A program made the position numbers and the translations under genes. Shown in pieces: positions 25,227-35,815 of a stretch of DNA of 64,000 nt. Source of the stretch: Tigriopus japonicus (lineage: Eukaryota; Arthropoda; Copepoda; Harpacticoida; Harpacticidae). The stretch lies in the NCBI GenBank assembly GCA_010645155.1, contig CM021317.1:5407123-5471122 (forward strand), given 5' to 3'. Positions within the stretch are counted from its first letter, which is position 1; every line of letters starts with the position of its first letter. The notes beneath the pieces are model-generated. The model did not search any database. It saw only the letters and a program-made list of their open reading frames with translations, and had not been told where the DNA came from.

Positions 25227-25681
25227 AGCTTTAGAGACAAGGCCGAATGCGTCCTTCGATTGGAATCCGCAAAGGCACTACTTGTCTTTTTGGGGCTGTG
25301 TTGCGATGTCCATGTAAACTGTGAGATGTCCTGATCAACCAAAATTGTCATTTTTCCTACCATTTTGTGATGGCGACCAAATATGCGCGCTCTGGAAGAA
25401 AGAACCCGCCATTGTGGAATGGCGCTTCCGCAAACCAACAAACCAACCCTCCACTCAAAAGATTCATTCAGATTTCTAATGTATGATAATGATAACATGA
25501 TAACTATTATTATTAATGTTGTTATTATTATATCCTAATTATATGACCAAAACATGGATCCCGCAATCCACACACTTATACTCATAATTAAATATGTACG
25601 CTTTAGTAGATGTCTTCAATCAAGGTATCATGAACATTGGGTATTTATATGATAAATGTATTGACAAAGCTTGCAGATAGA

Positions 25682-25687
25682 AATAAA
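25682..25687 (+). terminator. Polyadenylation signal of the PP1 subunit gene
   Basis: AATAAA about 455 bases after the stop codon, within an A+T-rich 3' flank. It is the best candidate 3' end for the plus-strand PP1 subunit gene. Confidence 0.45.
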
Positions 25688-27041
25688 TATTATAAAAGAG
25701 ACTCAATTCGTTTTTGGCTTAGAACTCCGGTTCAAACAAACGAGGAAAGCGTTATTTTTCTCTCAAGTTAAAACTGGACAACTAATGATGGCACAAAATT
25801 TAGGCTACAATGTCTGTTTCGGTTAAGCCTCGCAAAACCGAAACGAAACAAGCACTATGAAAGAAAGAGAAAAGATCATTCCAGATAACTCCCCCACGAC
25901 ATTTTTTGCAATTTCTTTAACTTCTCACTTGTCTCAAAAAATCTTAATTAAAACAGTATAAAAAGATTTGCGGTTTTAGTCTGCTGCTTCCAGTTCGGTT
26001 TCGGTTAAGCTTTCTTTTGGCACAGCTCTCATGCGTAAAGACCTCTAAAATTGGAAAAGAGAAACATCACAAATTTTCCAGTTTGCCAGTTTTTTTTGTC
26101 TTCGTCTTTAACATCGGCACTCGGAATTTATAGTGAATTCTGTAAGTGAATTATTTTGTAGTCACATAAATAACACCCAAAAGCGAAAGGTTAAATTGTT
26201 AAAACCCATGGAAATTGATTAATATTCACTCGATGTCAAATCAAGAACTCAAAAAGAATATCAAAAGAGGTTGTTGAGTTTACCAGATGGCTGATAAGCC
26301 CAAACGAGTTTTCAAGTTATGAGTGGAAAACAGATTGAAAGGCTTCTATTTTATAATTTTTCTCAGGCCTCATCAAATATGGAGAAACGCAACATGAAAC
26401 ATGAAATTAAGCGTCTAGTCAGAAATAGTTTCATCCCATTACTCGGTTCCCATGTTGGTTCGAGGACCCAATATGAAATTAATTAATTCCAGGTATATTG
26501 TTGATGAGGACAGAAGCTTAAATTACCCCCAATGCATTCTTTTAGATGAAAGGAGGAAAACTTTGCCTGAAAGTTAAACCCCTGGCTTGTTTTGCCAAGC
26601 TTGATCTCGATAGAGTATGTTACTACAGGTGCAAAGGAAGCTTTGAAGAGGGTGTCGAGTGCATTCTCAAACCATTCGGGCAACTACAGAACTGTAGAAG
26701 GAGGGTTCGAACGACATTTCGTCATCGACCTGTATTCATGTACTAGTCCACGGATGTCGAAAAATAGAGGTCTTTGACTAATGACAGTAGTCTTGGTCGA
26801 GGAAAACTGCTTTCGGAGCTCTTATACGAGAAATCAATTATCATAAGACCATATTAGATGAAACCCTCTTCAAAGGTATAGGATGATATGTAGAGCCTCA
26901 CAAAGAAACCAATCATTTTCGTGTTTTTCTCTGCGGTTCGAGGACTTGTTCTCCGCTGAATTGCGAGAAATCTTTTTTGCAGTTTTTCTGAGTTTCTTTT
27001 TATTTTAGAAATTTTAAATCATTGATTTCGGGACAAATTGG
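25688..27041. other. Intergenic, no gene recognised
   Basis: A+T-rich. Two patches of TTTCGGTTAAGC/ACCGAAAC motifs (near 25815-25850 and 25990-26015) belong to a decayed repeat family scattered through the window. No coding or RNA feature is supported. Confidence 0.45.
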
Positions 27042-27220
27042 TACTGTCAACTTCGGATATAAGGGACCCGTCGGGACCACCGAAATTCGTCCCTTATATC
27101 CGACTGTCCCTTATATCCGACCGAAATTGCATGGAAATCGATCATCCGGACCTTCCAAAACAGTCCCTTTTAAGCAAAAATCCCTTATATCCGGGTCCCT
27201 TATATCCGAAGTTGACTGTA
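27042..27220. mobile_element. Tc1/mariner-pogo-like MITE (TA target)
   Basis: Terminal inverted repeats TAC(T/A)GTCAACTTCGG followed by ATATAAGGGACCCG at both ends, bounded by TA dinucleotides as expected for the Tc1/mariner superfamily. TACAGTCAAC..CGG..TATA resembles pogo/Tigger termini. The interior contains more copies of CCCTTATATCCG in both directions and no transposase. Only about 179 bp. Confidence 0.85.
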
Positions 27221-28507
27221 CGTTAATTTTAGTGCATTCCCAGTTTTGTGGATATGAGAGCATGTAAGGTTTATTCCTTAGCGTCTAACAAATTTTACAC
27301 CATGACCCTGTAAAATGTGGAGGCACTGAATGCTAATTTCATCTTGCAGAAGATCATAGCTCATATTTTTGTGACTTATCTGCTTCATCGCTTAGCTTCT
27401 TGAGCCTATGATCTGACCAATTATGTTTGATGTGAGATGGAATTCTCAAACCGGATTAGCTGGAACATGAGGAAAAGCGGTCAAGCAGTTCAATGGAAAA
27501 GCCACGAAAATATCAGCAATAGAATCAAAAAAAAAGTTCGAGCCAGTTATGGAAGATCTATTTGCATAGTTAGAACCAAATGAGAATGAGCTACTTTGCT
27601 TTTATGTTCCTGCATTATATTTGAACAATGTAAAGGTTACTTTTCTCACCTTTAGCCAGGTTTTTAATGTTAGTTAATCGCGTTGACATAACAACAAAGT
27701 ATCTTAATTACAAGTGTTTTCAAAAGACTTTCCAATTCTTTGAACAATCTACTTAATGTAGGATGAGTTACGGGAGTAATGAAAGCAAATTGATGTGATA
27801 AACGTTAACCAAATCCCGACCTAAGATTTTTTACCACGACACTTTTTAGTCAAAAAAAGTTTTTGAGAGACTCTAAATATCAAAGAACCTCCGAGAAAGG
27901 GTGAAAATTGTGTTAGAGCTCGATTCGTTTAGTAAGAAAAAGGATAATACACCCACGAATGAGTTTGAAAGATGTCCTCAAACTCCATATTTACGCAAGT
28001 GGATACAAGGCTGTATTTGGTCTGATTTTTCATGTAATTCAATTCAGTTGAAACCCAAAAATGACCACAGAGGAAATTGTGCTTTGCCAAACCACATCTT
28101 TCGGAAATCCCCCGAATTCCAAGCATTTTTTTCCTACGAAACTGGGGCTGACAACCACTATTTCTCGGAATGTCCAAATCAACGAGATTACATTGCTAAA
28201 ATTATTGATTTGAAGTTGAGGAAAGAAAGCCCATGAACTTTTTTGGAAGGTTTTAAACCTATCACTGAAGCATTTAAGCCACATCCTGTCTCACAAATGT
28301 TGTACCACATGTTTTCCTTTGTTTGAAAGATTGCTTGGATTCGTTTTTTTAGTTTCCAATGATGTCTAATGTCTGTGAACAAGCAACACGCACCCTGCGT
28401 ACGCAAACCTTTGTTCCCGCTCAGCAATTTAATGCAAAAGATCTCAAATCCGCAAGTAAATGATCAGAGCATAAGAGAGCCCTCTCCTCGCTCTAGTCAC
28501 CAGTGTG
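27221..28507. other. Intergenic, no gene recognised
   Basis: A+T-rich sequence with overlapping short frames at 27.9-28.4 kb on both strands. None has a recognisable domain or good splice context. Confidence 0.45.
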
Positions 28508-29208
28508 CAGACCTGTGATGTAATTATGATTTAAATTACAATTACGTAATTGTAATTATATTTCCAAGTTATCGTATTTAATTACATTTGAAATCGTAAT
28601 TGAAATTGTAATTAATTACATTTGAGATCAAAGTAATTGTTATCGTAAATCATTACATTTTTACCAATGTAGTTGACAATTTTCAAATACAATTTACAAT
28701 TATATTTTCACCTACATAGGAAGTTCTAGGATTAAGCATGTTACAGGTTTTCCCACGCCTTTTCAATGGTTCTTAACGTAAATATTGATTCACCCAAAAT
28801 TCAAAGGTTTAGATGCCCTTTACATATCTTGCACTTAAAAAGAAAAAGGTGCCAATAAGGTTTGAAAAATAATGCAAATAAAATGCAATTGAATGTAATT
28901 TAATCTGGTCGGGAATGTGTTGGAGCTGATCCTCTAACAGCATTTAAAGCAGAATTAGACAATTTTTTAAATACTATTCCTGATCAACCCACTATTCAAA
29001 GGTTGTATAGATCTGCCAAAAGTAACCCTTTAGTACCAAATTTTGTATAAATATTAGTTATTTACATTATGTACTTTATGATTTATTTTTACAGGGAATC
29101 ACATTCCTTGTAGCGGTAGTAAAAATATCGCAACCAACCAAAAAAATACAATTAAAAAATAAAGCAATTCTAATTAATTGCATTTGAAAAGTAAGTGACA
29201 CAAGTCTG
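28508..29208. mobile_element. Probable hAT-like element carrying a nested LINE fragment
   Basis: The ends are imperfect inverted repeats (CAGACCTGTG at the left, CA(C)AAGTCTG at the right) next to similar 8-mers CCAGTGTG and CCCATGTG, consistent with a decayed 8-bp target duplication. Subterminal sequence at both ends is built of TAATTAC/AATTGCATTTG motifs, common near hAT termini. No transposase frame remains. The interior contains a reverse-transcriptase C-terminal remnant. Confidence 0.5.
28934..29050 (+). pseudogene. 3' remnant of a non-LTR retrotransposon ORF
   Basis: An open stretch ending at a TAA reads AFKAELDNFLNTIPDQP, then YRSAKSN, then a short tail. This pattern (F-K-x-x-L-D plus IPDxP plus A-x-S-N) is typical of the extreme C-terminus of LINE polyproteins in invertebrates. 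It is followed by an A+T-rich 3' flank. Upstream coding sequence is missing, so this is a 5'-truncated dead copy. Confidence 0.55.
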
Positions 29209-30987
29209 CCCATGTGAGATTATAAAAATCTCTGTTAAAGCAAATCATATTATGAGAAAGAACTAGCACACCCCATGTATAATAAACATCCTAAGGAAAA
29301 AGGTTGCTTGGCTAATTTGATACTACTACTGAAAACTCCTAGTTTTACGGGCTAAAGTGAGGTGCCACGTGTGCCTTTAAGAAGCGTCATTTCCTCTGCT
29401 CTGCCCGCGAGATTCCTCCATTAACAACCGGCAACCAGGTATACTCAAAGCTCCAAAAAGCGAATCAGCTCGCACTGTACATAGAATGTATTACTGTTGG
29501 CTTGATAGGCAGAGGTGCTCGATTGGAATGGATGAAGTGAGTAGGCCTAGTGGAGAATTGTCAGAAAGTCACCCCACCCTTGTACACAGCGTATCTTTTG
29601 TGTTCTAATGAAAAAAAGCGGGGGTTAATTTGACTTGACGCCTTGAGAACTCAGACTTTTTTACTAGAACAAAGCAATCTTTGAACCAACTGAAGGTTTT
29701 GGATGATTTCAAGATCAGAGCATGCAGTTGTAGACCTAAGGGAAAACATTATGAACTATCAAATAATTGATGGTTTCTGAACATTGGTACTTCTTAAAAT
29801 TCACATATTGAAAGTATAAACAACTGGGAAAGTAGCCCTCTGATGTTTTGTTGAAATCAAAATTAACTTAATGTAGTAGCAGCTAGAGCGATCTCGTAGC
29901 AGCTATATTTCCATCTGCTGTAAATGAAAAAATACTTTTGAGCCCAAAGTCACTTATCTAATTTGACTACAAGATATTTTTCTCATTCTTTATTTATTCT
30001 TAAATATTGAATATAAGATGTACCGTATAAGTATTAGCACGAACTAAGAATTAGATTTCGACAATGTAGGTAGAAATGTCTGAAAATCAAATTTTTAAGT
30101 CTTCTTTCTAGGATATTTACTTATCTCAAGAGTTTTGAAAAAGGTATCGAATTGCCTCAAATGGTAATAAAATTCATCTGTAAAACTGCTTTTATTGTTG
30201 TACTCACTTGAAAGTTTGGTTCAATCTATTCTAATAATATTCAACCCTGCAAATTAGGGTCATTGTAGTTAAAATTAATTAGATAATGTCAGTAAGAAAC
30301 ATGTTAATAAGACAAATTGCCCGTTCCTCGCTAAGCATCCTCATTTCAAAACCTCTTTAATGATTTCATTACTAAAAGGAAATTATTCAGATGAAGTCAA
30401 TACGGATAATATGACGGACGCCCCCAAAAAAAACTTATTTTAGCTTAAAAATAAGGTCATCTGTTTATAGAGAGCTTGAATCAAAAACAAAATCTGATCA
30501 AAAGGTGAGCTAACGATACAAGTGAATGCCATCTTTCGTGAAATAAATCTCAAGGACGTTGAAAGGGCATTGGAGAAACAAGCTCTGATTCTCTGTCTGT
30601 TTTTTTATCTTTCTTCGTTTCTACGTACGTGGATGAATGGAGAGGATGGACTTTGGCTGTGATTTTCTGCCTGGCATTGCCTCGAGGGGAAGAAAACAAA
30701 GGAACCCCAGTCAACGAACTGGATGAATTGTTTTTGAAATGAATTCCAACTTGACTTGATCCAGTTTAAGCCAAAAAAGTGGACTGTCAAGCCACTTTTC
30801 TTATGTCAAATTGTGATTGTTTGTTTTGTACACCCGATATTTTCAGGACAAGAATCCCACGCTTTTAGGATTAAAAACTTAATTCCGTTTTTTTGTTACC
30901 TTTAGCGTCAATGCTATCTTTTTCCGAAAGCTGGATTTCAAGGCCGTTCGTTGCAAGTTGTTGCAACGCCACCATCATCATCGTGAA

Positions 30988-30990
<3 letters not shown>
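29209..30990. other. Intergenic, no gene recognised
   Basis: A+T-rich. No open frame with family features, no transposon ends and no RNA gene could be supported. Confidence 0.45.
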
Positions 30991-31034
<44 letters not shown>

Positions 31035-31043
31035 GCAACAACA
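30991..31043. repeat. (CAA)n microsatellite
   Basis: About 17 trinucleotide units of CAA, with a CAG interruption near the right end. It makes spurious poly-Asn and poly-Leu frames on the two strands. Nearby CATCAT and GTAAGTAGG sequences are unremarkable. Confidence 0.97.
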
Positions 31044-34000
31044 GACAAGCGCAAAGTACAACCCACCAACTAGGTAAGTAGGTAGGCCTCGCTGCAGCCT
31101 CGTTAGGCTCACCAGCAACCACAGTGGCGCAAAGCGTGGTTCAGGAAATTTAGGCGAAGGGCTTGTTTGCCTTGTAATTTTGAAGTGAGTAGTTTTGGTA
31201 GACTTTCGTTAAATAGTTTGTGTTTGTAAGAGTAATTCTGGAGCCGTGTTTGTGTCTAAATATTTCAGGTTTGACACATGTTTGGGATTATTTGTTTGTT
31301 GAACCATGGATATCCCTGACGATGAAGTCATAAGGAGGTAATGAAAAGTGGCATTTCAACGCATCAAAATAATGGAAATACGAAGTGTTTTTCAAATTTG
31401 TGTTCTACATCTGTCACAAATAAATCAGATTATCATTGAGGAGTTGTTAATCTATGTTCAAATTGTTCAACAAGAAGCATCAGCAATTAAAAACTTTGAC
31501 CGTTGGATCCACCGTGCGTGCCAGGTAAATGAAATGCCAACGACTTTCTTGCTGACGCTTCAGGCCTCCCTCTCCAATGATTGGCTACCTTGGTTTAAAT
31601 GACACAACCACCCATCGACGCAAAACTCAACTGAAAACATAGCAGTTCAACAACTGATTGGCAATAACGAAAGCCGTTTTTTTTTCTTCATTCATTGGCC
31701 TAGAGGGGCGAATCTGGCTCAATTTTCGGGAACGTTGATCCAAAACTCCTCATGGAGAGACAAACAACAATAATATGCGTCAACAACGACTGACAACCTA
31801 TACTTCCACGCTTGTAAAGCGTTTTTTCAACGTTCAATTAGCCAAGCCTCCGGAGAGACATTGGGTCATTTAAACGAACTTTTCTATCCTTTGTGAGTTG
31901 GAGAGAAGATGCGGATTTGAGAACATGTTTTTGACAGCAGACAAGCTCGCTTGTTCCATTGAGGTGTTCGATCAAGTTTGTCCAATTTGGAACGTTCCCG
32001 ATGATGGATATGTCAGAGAACATCATCGAATGGAACGAAATCCTAATGAATGATTTCGTCAAAACCTCAGATGGACCGATAGCTCTTTGACCGAGTTTTA
32101 TTTTTGGCCTGAAGACACGTACTGAATGTGATTAAGCAATAATAAGAAATGTTGAGGAATCCGTTATACAAAAAAAGTTGCAGTGAGAGAGCATGAGCCA
32201 AAATTTGTTTCTTGTTTGAAGCTTTTTAAAGAGATAAAGATGAAATTATGACTTTTATTCGGATACTTGGGACAACAGAGAAGTTGGACAACAAACGACC
32301 TATGTTATATCTCGAACTTATTTCATTAGTATTCATAGTATGTTTCTATTTATTCGAGATACTTATTGACTTAACAGAGTACGGCCAGATTTTAACTAGA
32401 AGTCGCATTTAATCAAAGGTGGTCATGGTGTGATTCATCGTTACTCACAGAAAAACGATGCTACTTTTTCCGTTGTTTTTAACTGTCTCGTTGCTTTTGA
32501 ACATCTAATGCATTTGTAATACGTTTAAACATTAGGACTACATCAGTTGATTCACAATGCCATTTAAAAAACAAATGTTAACATTTCTTAATTTTCTTGC
32601 CTGTAAGAAAAAAATGTTTAAAGGAAGTTGGTTATTTTACTTGTTTTTAATGGAGCAACAAAGAATTATTCATTTTTGCAAAACTAAGATGTAATCAAGG
32701 TACTGAATACTGTAAAAGAATGATTAACAATTCGCTTTTTTTCAAGGGGTGTCTAATTTTCGATTAACGCTTTAACACATTACAAAATTGTACATAACAA
32801 TGCCCACTTTGGGATGCTTCAATATTTGCTATATTTAGCCTTCGACAACTCAAATCAAATCATATCATGAAATGTACCTCTAATCTAAAATATCAAACAT
32901 TCCGCAATAATCGACCCCCCCCCCTCTCACTCACTTAGGGAATCCTTGATCTCGCCTATCTTTTTATTACCATACTCGAACTTAGCTCAAATCCTGTGCC
33001 TAACTGGGCCCCTATTCTCGTGTACTTCATTTATTTATTACGGTAGCTGCCTAGATCAATCCAAGCTCTCCTCAATTCTCTTTTTACTGTCACTCACACT
33101 CCTTTATGCATTGTTCCAAGGATGAAAAACAAGCACCAAGGTCGTAGAATAGCCTCATCTCAGTTAAGCTCATTTATCTTTTCTGAGCTGGCCAAACGTT
33201 TTTTGAAAGGAAATCCAAAACAGCGCTAGAGAGAACTGACGAGTAATTAGACTGTAGTTTTTTCTTAAGCCAAAACCTTGTCTTTAGGCATGGCTCTAAA
33301 TGAATGCTTAAATGTTCTCCAAAGGGTGTTTGAACTATTTTGAAACACATTTGAACGTTGTTTTATTGGCAAAGTTGACTATTTTGAATCCCGGAGTGGG
33401 TTCATGACCCAGAAAATGGACACTTTTTAACTCAAAATATGACGACTCAAGGGCAAACAGAGTGAACTGTATTAACGTGTCTCAGAACGTGATAGAATAA
33501 GAATAGATATAGTCTGTTGACATTGAAGATGTTTATTGGACGATGTTTCTGTTGCTCATAAATAGATACACTTGAATTGAGTCAGGAGATTTCTGAGTCA
33601 TCCCAGATTTCAGGTGTTTACAAGATCGAGAACTGAACATTTGCATTTCATCATCAAATCAGTATATTCGAAGGCATCTTATATTCACCTGTTATTATCC
33701 TTACGTAATCGAATTTCAGATTTATGATTAGTTGAACAATCTAACATCATCACATGTTTTGCATCCTGTTAGTAGTTTCATACGATATGTTTTTTTGTAA
33801 ACTGGTTTGTTTTATTTTCCCAACATTTAGGGCTCAAAATAGCTTGCTGGCATCTACATACATTGAATGTGGAACTGAATATTCCTACCTGTTTTATGAA
33901 CGAACTTGCTCAATATTCGTACTTATGACTCAGAATACCTTTTCGTTGAATGAAAACAAGTTTCATGACAATACTTATCAGAGAGTTGAATAGGAAGATG

Positions 34001-35776
34001 CTCTTGAGCTCACTCACCGTAAAACGCAAATTTGTCATCCAAGACGCATTTTTTGACCCCCTGAAATTAGTGATGCACCGAAAGGTGGCTGAATCGAACA
34101 GAAAAAAATAATAAACAGAAAATAGCTACCTACAAAATTTATTTATATACCGGAAGTTGTCTCAACCCAAACCAAAGATAATAATAATTAGCAAAAAATT
34201 GCTCACTGCAAAATCATGTACGCACAAAATTGACCTTAAAAATCCTACTGCCCATGGGATAGAGGGGGACTTTCGTATGTTGAGGCTCCGACAAATTTCT
34301 ATTTCAAAAACTTTTAGATCGAGTACTACTTTCTTTTGCTTTGGGTTTCGCTAGGAAAAAAATCGGAATTTCATCCCAAAATTTTGGTCCATTAATAAAT
34401 GTCAGCATTACCTTTACTTATGTTTGATTTTCTCGCCCAATTGCGTTTTAGGTCCATGTTCTTCGTCAGTTATAGCCACAATTTTAACCAAAAGAAAACG
34501 AGATTGCTTATATGAATCCAACTTGATCCAAAAGTTTGAGTTTTCAAAGGCTTTAAAAGAAAATTCGAAAAAAGATATTCCGGACATTGGTTTTATGAAA
34601 CATGGGATTTGAATTGTTATCGTACAGTATGATGTCTGAAGTGTTATTGTACGCATTAAAACATGTTCAACATGCTAATGCCTTAAGTTTTTAACAAACA
34701 TTATTGCCCTATCGTCGTTTTTACCAGATTGGACTGAAGTTGTGCAATGTCTACAAAAGGTAGTAAAATTTGTTAATGATAAGCGTACTTTGATGAGGGG
34801 GTAAAAACTATCTTTGAAGCTTAAATTGATACGAGATCAAATTTTCTGATTTTTCAGTGTGACTGTATCAACCAAAAAATAATCGGAAACAGATTGGTTG
34901 ATTCTTGCGCAGTGAATTTACTTTGTACAAATATTTATTTATTATTTATTTTACACATATTTGGGGTCCAACAATTTAACCTCATCTTAGGACAGTTGGG
35001 CATAGTTATTTTAAGTACTGTATAGTACAATGAGTGCAACAGCGTCACATAAATATATTCTAAATATGCTTGTGTAAAAAAATCTTGAACTACTTCATGC
35101 ATCGACATTTTCTATTTGGTCAAATGCTATTTTAGGCGGTTTCATTGAAGTCATTAGCACGATCCAAACACAATTACAATGCATCACGTTTCAGTAACAG
35201 ATGTGATGTCAATATTATTAAGTTTAAGTAAAACAGTTCCCATGAAGCAATGTTGGGTAATCGAAGACGAATGAATGAAACACATAAGAGAAAATGTGTC
35301 TAAAGTACAAGAAGCAACTTTCCAATGAAATAACTCGAAAATAAATGCCAAAATGAAGGGTTATGGATGTCAAGACTAACGTCGTTGTGATGACTGTGTC
35401 CACGTTCATAACGAAAAAATGACTAAGGTACGCAAAACTAAAATAAAACCAATTTTATTTGCATTCTATAGATAATGTAAAAAAACTTCAAAATCCATGT
35501 TGTTGAAAAAGTTGAAGTAGGACATTGTCCGCTGGTATTTACATTATTCTTTCAAATATGAAGAGTTACTATTTAATCAAGAGACGCCTTAAACCGAGTG
35601 TAAATTTCGGTCAGCATCAAAAGTTTTCATAATGTAAGTAATTCTAATAGCTGGTATGTTTTGTCTCCGCCAAGGCTCACTACAAGCATGCATTCAAATC
35701 TGATTTCAACCGTATTTGAGGGTTGTTAGGGCACTATTCCATTAGGTTTTTTTTAATATGTGTAAAAGGTAACATT
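31044..35776. other. Intergenic, with two possible orphan exons
   Basis: Mostly A+T-rich and empty. Near the left end, an ATG in good context at 31306 (ACCATGG) opens a short frame that meets a GTAATG donor at 31338. A 96-base stretch, 31429-31524, lies between an AG and a GTAAAT donor and reads IIIEELLIYVQIVQQEAS..WIHRACQ. The phases of the two do not join directly. A 10-base poly-C run lies at 32915-32924. Confidence 0.3.
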
Positions 35777-35815
35777 CACGTGACGTCATTTCAACGTCAT
35801 TTCAACGTCACTTCA
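35777..35815. promoter_or_regulatory. Overlapping E-box/CRE followed by a triple ACGTCA repeat
   Basis: CACGTG (E-box) overlaps a full palindromic CRE TGACGTCA. Three tandem 11-mers follow, ACGTCATTTCA twice and ACGTCACTTCA once. Such clusters bind CREB/ATF or bHLH factors in general; use here is inferred. No gene start is recognised beside it. Confidence 0.4.

Noticed and set aside
24755..25498. 247-codon open frame antisense to the PP1 subunit gene
   Set aside because: It mirrors the real CBM21-coding strand and has no family features of its own.
30871..31122. Frames with long Leu or Asn runs over the CAA repeat
   Set aside because: Produced by translating the microsatellite.
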